A DNA stretch of 64,000 bases from assembly GCA_030730025.1 (NCBI GenBank), contig JANQWC010000009.1, positions 1 to 64,000 of the forward strand. The letters are read 5' to 3'. Of the stretch, positions 15,558 to 24,944 are shown one piece after another; the first letter of the stretch is position 1; every line of letters begins with the position of its first letter. Position numbers and translations under genes: made by a program. The stretch is from Crocinitomicaceae bacterium (GTDB taxonomy: Bacteria; Bacteroidota; Bacteroidia; Flavobacteriales_D; Crocinitomicaceae). Below the pieces are notes generated by a model. That model saw only the letters and a program-made list of their open reading frames with translations. It searched no databases and was not told the DNA's origin.

Positions 15558-17987
15558 TTAATTTCTCAATTGCGCTGCACACTCATTTTCCAAGGCTTTC
15601 AAGATGCGTTGCATGGCCTTTTCAATTTGCGTTTCTGAGAGCGTTTGCTGCCCATCTTGTAAATAGAAAGCCAAAGCATACGATTTTTTACCTGAAGGTA
15701 AATTCTTGCCTTCGTATACATCGAAAAGCTGGATGTCTTGTAAGAGTTTGGTCTCAGCTTTTTGCGCACATTGCTGCAATGCTTGGTAGCTCGTGCTTTG
15801 GTCTACGAGCAAAGAGAGGTCTCGTCTGACGGCAAAAGACTTAGGAACTTCTTGGTAGCGAATTTTTCTTTTCGAGGCTAATTCAAGGAGTTTGTTCCAG
15901 TCAAATTGGGCGTAATACACAGGTTGTTTGAGATCGAGGTCTTGTTGTAATTGTGCACTGATTTGGCCGAGTTCAACAAGCGCTTGACGGTCGCAGGTAA
16001 TGCGCAGGCCTTGTTGAAATAAAATATTTTCAGTGTCGCTTTCTTTGCACGCATGCGCAAGTCCGAAGCGCTCCAAGATGGCGTAAACCTCTTTTTTGAG
16101 GCTAAAGAAGGAATGGCTGGAAGCGGTAGTTTGTTGCCAGTTTTCAGTTGTTTGCTTTCCCATTAAGGCAAGGGCCAAACGCGGTGTTTCTTGGTGCTGA
16201 TCTTGGTGCGTCTGGTAATCTTGACCAAATTCAAAAATTTGGAGATCTGCTTGCTGACGGTTCTGGTTAAAGGCTAAGTTTTCCAATAAGCCAAAAACGA
16301 GTGTTTGTCTAAGCTGAGCGAGGTCTTGACTCAAGGGGTTGAGCATGCTGATCGCCGTGCCAAAAGAGGCATCGAGCGCAGTACTATATTGTTTTTTGGT
16401 CAGGGAGTTGTTCATGACCTCAAAAAAGCCGCGACCCACTAAAAATTCGGCTGCTGTTTCTTTTTGTGAATCTGAGGATTTGTCATTGGGTGCACTGAGG
16501 CTGTAATGCCATTTGGCAGGCAGTTCAATGCTATTGAGCCCGTAAATGCGTAAAATTTCTTCAATGACATCAATCGGACGCGTCACGTCTACGCGGTAAG
16601 CCGGAACAGTTAAGTCCCAAGTTTGGTCGGTAAAGCCGTTTATTTGAAAATCTAGGTCCGTTAAGATCTGTTCAATTTGGGTGTTGGGTATATCGTTTCC
16701 AATGAGATTGGTGATTTCTTGTTTGCTGATTTTCAATTCAATAGGGCTTGTTATTTTTCCTATGAATTCAAATGTTTTACTCTTGATTTGAGCGCCGGTG
16801 AGTTCTTGCAAAAGTTGAACGCAACGCAATAGAGCTGTGTGGGTCAAGTTTGGATCCACGCCGCGTTCAAAGCGAAAAGAGGCATCCGTATTGAGGCCGT
16901 GTTGGCGTGCTGCTTTTCGGATGCGCACCGCATCAAAAAGTGCGGATTCAATCAGGATGCGCGTGGTTTTGGCGCTGACGCCACTTTCTAAACCACCCAA
17001 CACACCCGCCAAGCATAGCGCTCCGTTTGAATTGGCAATAACGAGTTCGTGACCTGCAAGTTTATAGTTGGTGTTGTCTAGGCCTAGGAAGGTTTCGTCG
17101 GTTTTTGCTGTGCGCACCTCTAGTGCTGTGCCGCTTTGGTCGGCATCAAAAATATGGAGTGGCGTACCGAGTTCACGCTGCACAAAATTGCTGATGTCAA
17201 CTACATTGTTGATAGGCTTGAGCCCCACCGCTTTGAGTCTGTTTTGCAGCCATTTTGGGGAAGGACCAACTTGTATGCCATCGAGTTCTAGCGCAAGGTA
17301 GCGTTTGCACGCTTCAGTATCGGTAACTTGAATGTGTAATGTCGGGAGCTCCTCGTTACTGAGGGTCGGTAGGGTAGGCCATTTGAGTTCAATTTTTTCG
17401 GTATGGTCTAGGTTGAACTTCGCTTTGATGTCTCTCGCTACACCGATATGGCCCATGGCGTCGGCGCGGTTGGGCGTGAGGCCGATCTCGAGTTGGATGT
17501 CGCGTTCTAAATTGAAAAAATCTGCAGCTGCTTGCCCTACAACGGCTGTAGCCGGCAATACCAAGATGCCGTCATGGCTTGCGCCCATGCCGAGTTCGTC
17601 TTCGGCACAAAGCATGCCTTCTGAGGCAACGCCCCTGATTTTGGCTTTCTTGATTTCAAAAGATTGATCTGGTTGCGGATAAAGCGTGCAACCTACAGTC
17701 GCAACGATTACTTTTTGCCCAGCAGCCACATTGGGCGCCCCACAAACAATTTGTAAAGGCTCCGCAGCACCGATATGGACGGATGTGACCTTAAGCTTGT
17801 CGGCGTCTGGGTGTTTTTCGCAGGTGAGAACCTCGCCAATAACCACGCCTTCGAGTCCTCCTTGGATTTCGTTAATGGCCTCTAAACCTTCTACTTCTAA
17901 GCCAGTTTGCGTCAGGATTTCGCTGAGTTCGTCCGCTGAGTATGGAAAGTCGAGGTAAGATTTGAGCCAGTTATAGGATACTTTCAT
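15558..17987 (-). CDS. pheT: phenylalanyl-tRNA synthetase beta subunit
   Basis: The 809-residue beta subunit of the (alpha-beta)2 enzyme that charges tRNA-Phe. Start MKVSYNWLKSYLDF is the family signature. Domains in order: B1/EMAP-type tRNA-binding domain (about 40-150, VCGAPNVAAGQKV), B3/B4 editing domain (about 210-390), B5 (about 400-470), the catalytic-like core B6/B7 (about 480-690) and a C-terminal anticodon-binding FDX-ACB domain (about 715-809, FAVRRDLSLLVDQ). It overlaps the end of murB by 17 bases, so it is probably translated from the same mRNA. pheS is not adjacent. Confidence 0.97.
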   Translation of the reverse strand: MKVSYNWLKSYLDFPYSADELSEILTQTGLEVEGLEAINEIQGGLEGVVIGEVLTCEKHPDADKLKVTSVHIGAAEPLQIVCGAPNVAAGQKVIVATVGCTLYPQPDQSFEIKKAKIRGVASEGMLCAEDELGMGASHDGILVLPATAVVGQAAADFFNLERDIQLEIGLTPNRADAMGHIGVARDIKAKFNLDHTEKIELKWPTLPTLSNEELPTLHIQVTDTEACKRYLALELDGIQVGPSPKWLQNRLKAVGLKPINNVVDISNFVQRELGTPLHIFDADQSGTALEVRTAKTDETFLGLDNTNYKLAGHELVIANSNGALCLAGVLGGLESGVSAKTTRILIESALFDAVRIRKAARQHGLNTDASFRFERGVDPNLTHTALLRCVQLLQELTGAQIKSKTFEFIGKITSPIELKISKQEITNLIGNDIPNTQIEQILTDLDFQINGFTDQTWDLTVPAYRVDVTRPIDVIEEILRIYGLNSIELPAKWHYSLSAPNDKSSDSQKETAAEFLVGRGFFEVMNNSLTKKQYSTALDASFGTAISMLNPLSQDLAQLRQTLVFGLLENLAFNQNRQQADLQIFEFGQDYQTHQDQHQETPRLALALMGKQTTENWQQTTASSHSFFSLKKEVYAILERFGLAHACKESDTENILFQQGLRITCDRQALVELGQISAQLQQDLDLKQPVYYAQFDWNKLLELASKRKIRYQEVPKSFAVRRDLSLLVDQSTSYQALQQCAQKAETKLLQDIQLFDVYEGKNLPSGKKSYALAFYLQDGQQTLSETQIEKAMQRILKALENECAAQLRN

Positions 17988-18996
17988 GGGAGGGGATGAT
18001 ATTGACTTCGCGTTCGAGCGTAACGCCGAACTGCGCTTGTATAGTTTGAATAATATGAGTCGATAAATCTAAGATTTGCTGCCCTTTGCTGCCACCGTAA
18101 TTGACCAGCACTAAAGCTTGCTTTTCATGAACGCCGCAAGTACCTTGACGGTAGCCTTTGAGCCCAGCGTTTTCAATGAGCCATCCCGCTGCCAATTTGA
18201 CTTCGTTGTCGTTGAGCACATAATGAGAAACATTGGGAAAGTTGGCTAAAATGACCTTGAATGAGCTGCTGTCGATAACCGGGTTTTTAAAAAAGCTTCC
18301 GGCGTTTCCGAGCACTGCTGGATCGGGCAATTTAGATTGACGAATGGCAATAACCGCCTCTGAGATGTCGCGGATGCTCGGATTTTGGATTCCTTTGGCA
18401 TCGAGTTCTTGCTGAATGGCACCGTAGCTGGTTTTCAGGTCTGGGTTTTTAGCCAATGCAAACGTGACGTCGGTGATGATGTATTGGTTCTTGAGCGCGC
18501 GCTTGAAAACGCTTTCGCGGTAACCGAACTGACACTGTGTTTTGTTGAAGGTGTGGATTGCGCCGCTTTCGATATGAAACGCACTGAGTTCGTGAAAAAC
18601 GTCTTTGATTTCTACGCCGTAAGCACCAATGTTCTGCATGGGGCTAGCGCCTACAGAACCGGGTATCAGTGATAGATTTTCTAGGCCACACCAATTTTGT
18701 GCAATGCAGTGCTGTACAAATGTATGCCAGACTTCACCTGCGCCGGCTTTCACAAAAACTTGAGAATCGGTTTCTTTCACGACCGAAGTACCCTTGATTT
18801 CGTTGCGCAGTACCAAACCATCAAAATCTTTTGTAAACAGCATATTGCTGCCGCCGCCAAGTATCAATAAGGCTTCTTTCGGACCTTCGTTGAGGGCGGT
18901 TTGCAATTCTGTTATATTTGAAAAAGACGCAAAGTGTTTGGCTTTGACATCTATTCCAAAGGTGTTGAATGGTTGTAGGCTGTAATTGTGCTCCAT
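17971..18996 (-). CDS. murB: UDP-N-acetylenolpyruvoylglucosamine reductase MurB
   Basis: MurB reduces UDP-GlcNAc-enolpyruvate to UDP-MurNAc with NADPH and FAD, the second committed step of peptidoglycan synthesis. I start it at the ATG at 18996 (MEHNYSLQPFNTFGID), giving 341 residues, the usual type I length; an open frame runs 56 codons further back but reads through a TAACTTTG promoter box eight bases before this ATG. FAD-binding: LLILGGGSNMLFT and LIPGSVGASPMQNIGAYG; catalytic Ser in GNAGSFFKNP near residue 238; final Glu in LEREVNII. Its end overlaps pheT by 17 bases. Confidence 0.96.
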   Translation of the reverse strand: MEHNYSLQPFNTFGIDVKAKHFASFSNITELQTALNEGPKEALLILGGGSNMLFTKDFDGLVLRNEIKGTSVVKETDSQVFVKAGAGEVWHTFVQHCIAQNWCGLENLSLIPGSVGASPMQNIGAYGVEIKDVFHELSAFHIESGAIHTFNKTQCQFGYRESVFKRALKNQYIITDVTFALAKNPDLKTSYGAIQQELDAKGIQNPSIRDISEAVIAIRQSKLPDPAVLGNAGSFFKNPVIDSSSFKVILANFPNVSHYVLNDNEVKLAAGWLIENAGLKGYRQGTCGVHEKQALVLVNYGGSKGQQILDLSTHIIQTIQAQFGVTLEREVNIIPSHESIL

Positions 18997-19004
18997 TTGT
19001 AGCC

Positions 19005-19012
19005 CAAAGTTA
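19005..19012 (-). promoter_or_regulatory. -7 box of murB
   Basis: TAACTTTG on the minus strand, eight bases (GGCTACAA) before the chosen ATG. Supports the short murB start and a very short leader. Confidence 0.55.
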
Positions 19013-19036
19013 GAAATATTGTCGTGAAGCTGCGCG

Positions 19037-19858
19037 CTACGGCTTAAAATATCCTTCATCAGTTGGCCCAATCCAGTGGAACCAATCGTAGTAGGCGAGG
19101 TGATGGCTCTTGATGAAGCCCAGTTTTTTCTTGGGGTAGTCAGTGGGGATATAAACGCGGCCACCTTTTGTGGTAGCGGGTAATTTGTCTAAACCTACAA
19201 CTTGCATTTGTGGTGCAATGCCATCTTGGAGAGCAATAGGATCCGCTAACTTGCCTTCGGCTCTGGCGCCATATTGCCAGACTTCTTCAAAAACAGACCA
19301 ATCTCGGCCAGCGGTGTTGGCACCTTCAGGCGACAATATCAGTGCTTTGCCAAAATCAACGTAGCCACTGAGTTCATCGATCATGCCGAGCATGTAGGCA
19401 TAGCCCATGCTATGACAAACAAAATGGACTTTGCATGGCCCTTTCCCTTGGAGTTCATTTTTGAGTGCCATGCCTGCCAATCTGCCATTTTCAACGCGTT
19501 CTTGAAAGCCACTTTCATTGGTTGTTTTGTTCAGTACCCACCTGCTTTCTTTTCTGACCCAGCAAAATCTGGAAAACAAATAAGACCCGACGGCCTTAGA
19601 CATTTTGCGGTGTGTGGAGGTATAAATCGGGTGATGTGCGTCAAAATAATAGGCTTGAGTATTTGGGAAGCGTTTTTGAATGCTGTCGTCGAGTTTGTAC
19701 CAATAGCCCGTTGGGTCTTTTAAGTTTATTTTGTTGTCTGGAAGTTCATGGTCGTATTTTGGTCCGCGATAGCCGTTGATAAATACAATGAAATCTTGAC
19801 TCATGGCCGCGACATAAATAAAATTGAAAAGGACAAGTAAAAAAGCCTTATTTGCCAT
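19037..19858 (-). CDS. secreted alpha/beta-hydrolase-like protein
   Basis: A 273-residue exported protein, probably an alpha/beta hydrolase of unknown substrate. The start MANKAFLLVLFNFIYVAAMSQ is a clean signal peptide; the frame is open eight codons further upstream but without gain. The mature part opens with a strand and turn IVFINGYRGP (an oxyanion-type loop as in lipases), and VHFVCHSMGYAYML near residue 147 is a nucleophile elbow with sequence C-H-S-M-G, Ser being the likely nucleophile. An acid and a His-containing C-terminal loop (IKSHHLAYYDWFHWIGP) complete a plausible triad. The gene start overlaps the end of the DUF2459 gene by 11 bases, so both are likely one operon acting in the periplasm. 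Confidence 0.75.
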   Translation of the reverse strand: MANKAFLLVLFNFIYVAAMSQDFIVFINGYRGPKYDHELPDNKINLKDPTGYWYKLDDSIQKRFPNTQAYYFDAHHPIYTSTHRKMSKAVGSYLFSRFCWVRKESRWVLNKTTNESGFQERVENGRLAGMALKNELQGKGPCKVHFVCHSMGYAYMLGMIDELSGYVDFGKALILSPEGANTAGRDWSVFEEVWQYGARAEGKLADPIALQDGIAPQMQVVGLDKLPATTKGGRVYIPTDYPKKKLGFIKSHHLAYYDWFHWIGPTDEGYFKP

Positions 19859-20588
19859 ATTGATAAAAGATGCCTCCGGCAAAGGCGGTCCAGTAGCAGG
19901 ATTTTTGCTGACAAGCTTTGAGCCCGGAGTTCACCCAAGAGTTGCAAGTAAAAAAGAGACTGTAACGACCTTTTGCTGCATAGTAAGCATCGTTGCCCGT
20001 GACCACGCCGGGCATGGTGGCTTTGATGTATTTAGTTTGGCCATTGCTTTTGCGCGCTAGTGTTTTTTCGATGTAATGCACCAGATTGCGGTATTGCTTT
20101 TCGGTGAGGTGCAAGCGGATGTTGGGGCGGTCGTCGAGGAGTTGTTGGTAGTAGGTAGCGTGAATTGCCGACGGGCCAATACCAAAAGGAACGGTAAGGG
20201 CTGTCTTTGGGGTGAGGTCGGCCCAAGTGGGTGTGTTCATGTAGAAGGTTTGGTCTCCCCAGCCGATAGAAACGAGCTGGCTACTGCTGTCTTTAAAACC
20301 CGTGTTGGCTAGCGGAAATTCGCTGCGCCAGTCTTTGATGTGGTTGTGAACAGGCAAAATGAAGTCGGTATGAACGCCAGACTTCATGAGGAAGATTTGG
20401 ATGTTGGCGCCTTTGTTGTTTTGGCCTTTGACCGTAATGCGGGACAAAATAAAGGTGGCGATGACATATAAAAGAATGGCAGAGCCTAGGAACGTAAAGA
20501 AATACCCGCTCCATTTTTTGGCGCGTTTGAATGCATTGTGCGCTTTGCGTGTTTGATACCAGTGGAGTTTGCGTTTTTTTTCTCTCAT
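19848..20588 (-). CDS. DUF2459 / TIGR02117 family membrane-anchored protein
   Basis: A 246-residue protein with a basic N-terminus (REKKRKLHWYQTRK), one membrane helix at about 27-50 (SGYFFTFLGSAILLYVIATFIL), and a periplasmic domain. The motifs GVHTDFILPV, SIGWGDQTFYMNTPTW and FFTCNSWVNSGLKA are those of DUF2459 (TIGR02117), a family of unknown function related in pattern to papain-like NlpC/P60 hydrolases: the GVHTDF His and the CNSW Cys would be the catalytic pair (inference). The gene is followed with an 11-base overlap by a secreted hydrolase. Confidence 0.85.
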   Translation of the reverse strand: MREKKRKLHWYQTRKAHNAFKRAKKWSGYFFTFLGSAILLYVIATFILSRITVKGQNNKGANIQIFLMKSGVHTDFILPVHNHIKDWRSEFPLANTGFKDSSSQLVSIGWGDQTFYMNTPTWADLTPKTALTVPFGIGPSAIHATYYQQLLDDRPNIRLHLTEKQYRNLVHYIEKTLARKSNGQTKYIKATMPGVVTGNDAYYAAKGRYSLFFTCNSWVNSGLKACQQKSCYWTAFAGGIFYQYGK

Positions 20589-20598
20589 ATGTGCATAA

Positions 20599-20606
20599 CA
20601 AAGTTA
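20599..20606 (-). promoter_or_regulatory. -7 box of the DUF2459 gene
   Basis: TAACTTTG on the minus strand, ten bases before the ATG at 20588. Confidence 0.5.
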
Positions 20607-20636
20607 AACTTTCTGAGCAATTTGAACAGCGATGCT

Positions 20637-20644
20637 TATTTTTG
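20637..20644 (+). promoter_or_regulatory. -7 box of the S41 peptidase gene
   Basis: TATTTTTG followed by TG, 21 bases before the ATG at 20666. The long open frame starting at 20531 lies mostly upstream of this box and is not the gene start. Confidence 0.5.
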
Positions 20645-20665
20645 TGTTTCGTAAAATTTACTGAC

Positions 20666-22252
20666 ATGCGCTATACTTTTTTCCTACTCACCACCATTCT
20701 TGGAGCAAGCCTTTGGGCCCAAGACGCCAATAAAGCCGCTGCTTCTGCTCAAAAATATGCAGAAGTACTCTACAATATCGAGCGCTTTTATGTAGACGCA
20801 CCCGACGCGCCCCAACTTACCGAAACTGCCATTGTAGCCATGTTAGAGGCACTAGACCCGCATTCTACGTATATTCCAAAAGAAGAGCTCGACGACGCCC
20901 AAATGACCATCAACGGGAGTTTTGTGGGTATTGGCGTACGTTTTCAGCTCATGAAAGATACCATTAGTGTGGTGGCTACTATTCCGGGTGGCCCTTCAGA
21001 AAAATTGGGTATTTTACCCGGTGACCAAATAGTACAAGTAGATGGTCAAGCGGTGGCTGGGGTAGGCATCAAAAACGACCAAGTGCGTCAAAAACTCATG
21101 GGCGACCTCGGCACCAAAGTAAAAGTAACGATCAACCGCAAAGGCAAGCTCTTGGATTTCAATATTACTCGAGATAAAATCCCGGTCTTTTCTGTAGACG
21201 CAGCCTACATGATCGACAAAGAAATTGGTTACATCAAGCTCAATAGCTTTTCAAAAACAACCGTCCAAGAGGTTCAAAATGCGTTATTGAGTCTCAAAGA
21301 ACAAGGTATGAAAAGCTTGATTTTTGATTTGCAAGGCAATGGTGGTGGTTTGCTCGATGCAGCACACAAACTCGCCGACGAATTTCTTTCCGGAGACAAA
21401 CTCGTGGTGTATTCTGAAGGCAGAGCACAGCCGCGCTATGACCTCAAAGCGGGCAAAAGAGGTCTTTTTGAAGATGGCCCGCTGATCATCTTAACAGACG
21501 AATACGCAGCCAGCGCGAGCGAAATTTTATCGGGTGCCATCCAAGATTGGGACCGCGGTTTGGTAGTAGGCCGCCGCACCTACGGAAAAGGCCTTGTCCA
21601 GCGCCCAATGCCCTTGAGCGATGGCTCCGAGATGCGCCTGACCATTGCGCGTTACTACACGCCAACTGGCCGCCACATTCAAAAGCCGTATCAAGACACC
21701 GAAACCTATCGCAAAGACCTCAATCAGCGCTACCTGAACGGCGAATTCTTCCTTAAAGATTCCATCAAAATGCCAGATTCACTCATGTACAAAACGCTCA
21801 AAACCAAGCGCACAGTGTACGGCGGCGGCGGCATCATGCCCGATGTATTTGTAGCCCTAGACACCACGCAAAGCAGTGTGTATTTTTCCAAACTCATTCA
21901 GGGTGGGCATGTCAATAACTTTGCCTTCAAATACATCAATGCCAACAGAGCTGCCCTCAAGGCGCAATACCCGGACATCACTGCCTTCAAAAATAACTTC
22001 AACTGTGACCAAGCCTTTATGGACCAATTTTTTGCGCATGTCGCTCAAGAAGACGCCACTTTGCTCTTTGATCAAAAGGATTACAGCACCAGTGAACAAC
22101 TCCTCAAGTTGCGCTTGAAAGCGGTGCTGGCCCAAGACCTCTGGAGCACAAACGAGATGTTCCAAATCTATAACGAAACCAACGAAATTCTGCAAGAAGC
22201 CATTGAAGTGCTGCAGCGCAAACAATACACACAATACGAACTCGATAAATAA
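20666..22252 (+). CDS. S41 family carboxyl-terminal processing protease
   Basis: A 528-residue exported Ser/Lys protease of the CtpA/Prc family, which trims or degrades periplasmic proteins. Start MRYTFFLLTTILGASLWAQ is a signal peptide. Then an N-terminal helical part, a PDZ domain (about 80-165; GSFVGIGVRFQLM, GGPSEKLGILPGDQIVQVDG), and the catalytic core with the nucleophile Ser in EYAASASEILSGA (about residue 284) and general-base Lys in TYGKGLVQ (about 308). The last 150 residues are a helical tail found in Bacteroidota members. Five bases separate it from ettA. Confidence 0.93.
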   Translation: MRYTFFLLTTILGASLWAQDANKAAASAQKYAEVLYNIERFYVDAPDAPQLTETAIVAMLEALDPHSTYIPKEELDDAQMTINGSFVGIGVRFQLMKDTISVVATIPGGPSEKLGILPGDQIVQVDGQAVAGVGIKNDQVRQKLMGDLGTKVKVTINRKGKLLDFNITRDKIPVFSVDAAYMIDKEIGYIKLNSFSKTTVQEVQNALLSLKEQGMKSLIFDLQGNGGGLLDAAHKLADEFLSGDKLVVYSEGRAQPRYDLKAGKRGLFEDGPLIILTDEYAASASEILSGAIQDWDRGLVVGRRTYGKGLVQRPMPLSDGSEMRLTIARYYTPTGRHIQKPYQDTETYRKDLNQRYLNGEFFLKDSIKMPDSLMYKTLKTKRTVYGGGGIMPDVFVALDTTQSSVYFSKLIQGGHVNNFAFKYINANRAALKAQYPDITAFKNNFNCDQAFMDQFFAHVAQEDATLLFDQKDYSTSEQLLKLRLKAVLAQDLWSTNEMFQIYNETNEILQEAIEVLQRKQYTQYELDK

Positions 22253-22257
22253 GCAAT

Positions 22258-23940
22258 ATGTCAGACGACAAAAAGATCATTTTCTCTATGGTTGGGGTCT
22301 CTAAAGTGACTCCGCAAGGCAAACAAATCATTAAAAACATTTACCTATCCTTCTTTTATGGTGCCAAAATCGGCATCATTGGTCTGAATGGTTCGGGTAA
22401 GTCTACGGTCATGAAAATCATTGCTGGGCTCGATAAATCTTTTCAAGGTGATGTCGTCTTCTCTCCTGGTTACACCGTGGGCTACTTGCCCCAAGAGCCG
22501 GAGCTCGACCCCAATAAAACGGTGCGCGATATCGTGCTCGAGGGCGCGCAAGAAATTGTAGACGTACTCGCTGAATACGAAGAAATCAACAATTCATTTA
22601 TGGACGAAGACATCATGTCTGACCCCGATAAAATGGACAAACTCATTGCGCGCCAAGGCGAAGTACAGGATAAAATAGACGCCCTCGACGCCTGGGAACT
22701 CGATACCAAAATCGAGCGCGCCATGGACGCCTTGCGCTGTCCGCCAGACGACCAGCTCATCGGAACGCTTTCAGGTGGTGAGCGCCGTCGCGTTGCACTT
22801 TGCCGTTTGCTCTTGCAAAATCCAGATATCTTATTGCTAGATGAGCCAACCAACCACTTAGATGCAGAATCCATCGACTGGCTCGAGCAGCACCTCCAAC
22901 AATACAAAGGCACCGTTATTGCCGTTACCCACGACCGCTACTTCCTAGACAACGTAGCCGGCTGGATCCTCGAGCTCGATCGCGGCGAAGGCATTCCTTG
23001 GAAAGGCAACTACACCTCTTGGCTCGAACAAAAAGGCAAGCGCCTTCAAGAAGAAGAAAAAACGGAGTCCAAGCGCCAAAAAATGTTGGCCCGCGAGCTA
23101 GAATGGGTGCGCATGAACCCCAAAGCGCGTCAGGCCAAAAGCAAAGCCCGTTTGCAGAACTACGACAAAATGCTATCTGCCGATGCCCGTGAAACAGAAG
23201 CCAGACTCGAGATGCCCATTCCAAATGGACCTCGTTTGGGCAACAACGTCATCGATGCCGTGCATGTAGGTAAAGCTTTTGGCGACAAACTCCTCTACGA
23301 CGACCTCAATTTCAAATTGCCGCCAGCGGGCATTGTAGGTATCATCGGGCCAAATGGCGCGGGTAAAACCACTATCTTCAAAATGATCATGGCCGAACTC
23401 GCCCCAGATCAAGGCGAATTTACCGTCGGAGAAACCGTAAAAATCGGCTACGTAGACCAAAGCCACAAAGACATCCATCCAGATAAAACCGTTTTTGACG
23501 TCGTCTCAAATGGCCTCGAATACGTAGAAGTAGGCAACGACAAAATCAATGCACGCGCTTACTTGTCAAAATTCAACTTCAACGGCTCCGATCAGAACAA
23601 AAAAGTAGGCATTCTCTCCGGTGGAGAGCGCAACCGCTTGCACCTCGCCATGACCCTCAAAACAGAAGCCAACGTCCTTTTACTTGATGAGCCAACCAAC
23701 GACATCGACGTCAATACCTTGCGCGCTTTGGAAGAAGGCATAGAAAACTTTGCGGGCTGTGCGGTGGTTATTTCCCACGACCGCTGGTTTTTAGACCGCA
23801 TCTGTACGCATATCCTCGCTTTTGAAGGAGATTCTCAGGTGTATTGGTTCGAAGGATCTTATTCTGAGTACGAAGAAAACCGCAAAAAACGCCTCGGCGA
23901 CTCCGGCCCTAAGCGCATTCGCTACAGAAGTTTGAGTTAA
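22258..23940 (+). CDS. ettA: energy-dependent translational throttle protein EttA (ABC-F)
   Basis: A soluble ABC-F ATPase of 560 residues that binds the ribosomal E site and gates the first peptide bond according to the ATP/ADP ratio. Two ABC domains: Walker A GLNGSGKST (about 43-51) and GPNGAGKTT (about 361), signatures LSGGERRRVAL and LSGGERNRLHL, Walker B with Glu DEPTNHLD and DEPTNDID. Between them a P-site linker rich in charged residues (KRLQEEEKTESKRQKML) and the family-typical arm in domain 1. The C-terminus PKRIRYRSLS matches the EttA tail. Last four bases (TTAA) are shared with the stop codon of the convergent gene. Confidence 0.95.
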   Translation: MSDDKKIIFSMVGVSKVTPQGKQIIKNIYLSFFYGAKIGIIGLNGSGKSTVMKIIAGLDKSFQGDVVFSPGYTVGYLPQEPELDPNKTVRDIVLEGAQEIVDVLAEYEEINNSFMDEDIMSDPDKMDKLIARQGEVQDKIDALDAWELDTKIERAMDALRCPPDDQLIGTLSGGERRRVALCRLLLQNPDILLLDEPTNHLDAESIDWLEQHLQQYKGTVIAVTHDRYFLDNVAGWILELDRGEGIPWKGNYTSWLEQKGKRLQEEEKTESKRQKMLARELEWVRMNPKARQAKSKARLQNYDKMLSADARETEARLEMPIPNGPRLGNNVIDAVHVGKAFGDKLLYDDLNFKLPPAGIVGIIGPNGAGKTTIFKMIMAELAPDQGEFTVGETVKIGYVDQSHKDIHPDKTVFDVVSNGLEYVEVGNDKINARAYLSKFNFNGSDQNKKVGILSGGERNRLHLAMTLKTEANVLLLDEPTNDIDVNTLRALEEGIENFAGCAVVISHDRWFLDRICTHILAFEGDSQVYWFEGSYSEYEENRKKRLGDSGPKRIRYRSLS

Positions 23941-24944
23941 TGACAACTCCGTTGTTTCCAACGGGAATGTGTTTTTAGAATCGAATCGTTTTCCGATAGA
24001 TCGTTTTTTTGATCGGTTTGTAATTTCAGTTGACTTAAGCCAGGCTGCCCGGCGTCTACCCATGCGGTGTACCAAACGCTGCTCACCATTAAGATGGCTG
24101 CCCTTAAACGCCGTTCTACCATTCCATTGAGGCTTTTGTGGTAGGCGTCGCAAAATTTTCGAGAGTATACTTTTGTGAGCGTGCTGCCGCGCTGTTCGTA
24201 GGCATATTTTTCACTCAAACCAAGCTCGGTACTTACTTTTTTTTCAAATTGCAAGACGGAATCTAGTGCCACATGAGAAGCCCGAACAGCAGCCCAAATC
24301 GCTTTTTGGACCGATGGAAGGTAAGTGGCTTTGCCAATCCAGTAGTTGTAGTTTTCGGCCTGTAGTTCGATCAAGCGGCTTTCCCAGAGGCCGTGGATAC
24401 CGTACTGGTTGGTGAGCTGCCCGTTGTAGTTTTCGGTTGTGTGCAGCGGTACGTGCGCATCGGCAATGTAGTGGCCAATTTCTGCCGCGTATTTCAAGAT
24501 GAGCGCCAGGTCTTGGGTTTCAAATGCTTTTTGCAATCTGTATTTCATGCGCAGCACATGCCAAGGTACAATACCGTAGGCTTGCAAGGTGTCTTCGGAG
24601 TGGCAATCGATGGCTTCTTGCCAATTTTGCGGAAGGTTCCAAAAGGGGTCTTGCCCTTTGTGGTAATAATGATCGAGGTCGATGTAGTGCCGCGCGGCTT
24701 CAGCTTCAACAGCATAGCGGCGTTGGTCTGGCGCAACAGATTGGCTGATCAGATAGGGGAGGTGTTGGATGAAAACCGCTTGCACCTCTGCGGGCAGCAA
24801 GTAAACGGCGAATTCATTGATGCGTTGGTGACCCGCGAAACCCCATTGCGTATTTTGCTTGGTTTGGCTGCGCGTAAAAAGAAGCCCCAAAAGGATGAGG
24901 CCAAAAAAGCGTTTAAGCTTGCTGAAGTTTAATGAGTTTGCCAT
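23937..24944 (-). CDS. zinc-dependent phospholipase C/S1-P1 nuclease-like protein
   Basis: A 335-residue exported protein. The N-terminus is a basic stretch and hydrophobic core (FFGLILLGLLFTRSQ), then WGFAGHQRINEFAVYLLP, which supplies the N-terminal Trp/His typical of zinc phospholipase C and S1/P1 nucleases. Further metal ligands are visible as ARHYIDLDHY and the motif IGHYIADAHVPLHTTENYNG, GIHGLWESRLIEL (His-x3-Asp, His, His-x3-Glu). Bacteroidota relatives are named zinc-dependent phospholipase C family; the substrate (phospholipid or nucleic acid) is not decided by sequence. Its ATG lies 32 bases inside comB, so it is co-transcribed with it. Confidence 0.82.
   Translation of the reverse strand: MANSLNFSKLKRFFGLILLGLLFTRSQTKQNTQWGFAGHQRINEFAVYLLPAEVQAVFIQHLPYLISQSVAPDQRRYAVEAEAARHYIDLDHYYHKGQDPFWNLPQNWQEAIDCHSEDTLQAYGIVPWHVLRMKYRLQKAFETQDLALILKYAAEIGHYIADAHVPLHTTENYNGQLTNQYGIHGLWESRLIELQAENYNYWIGKATYLPSVQKAIWAAVRASHVALDSVLQFEKKVSTELGLSEKYAYEQRGSTLTKVYSRKFCDAYHKSLNGMVERRLRAAILMVSSVWYTAWVDAGQPGLSQLKLQTDQKNDLSENDSILKTHSRWKQRSCH

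Noticed and set aside
18997-19164. 56-codon N-terminal extension of murB
   Set aside because: It is out of family, overlaps the next gene, and crosses the murB promoter box.
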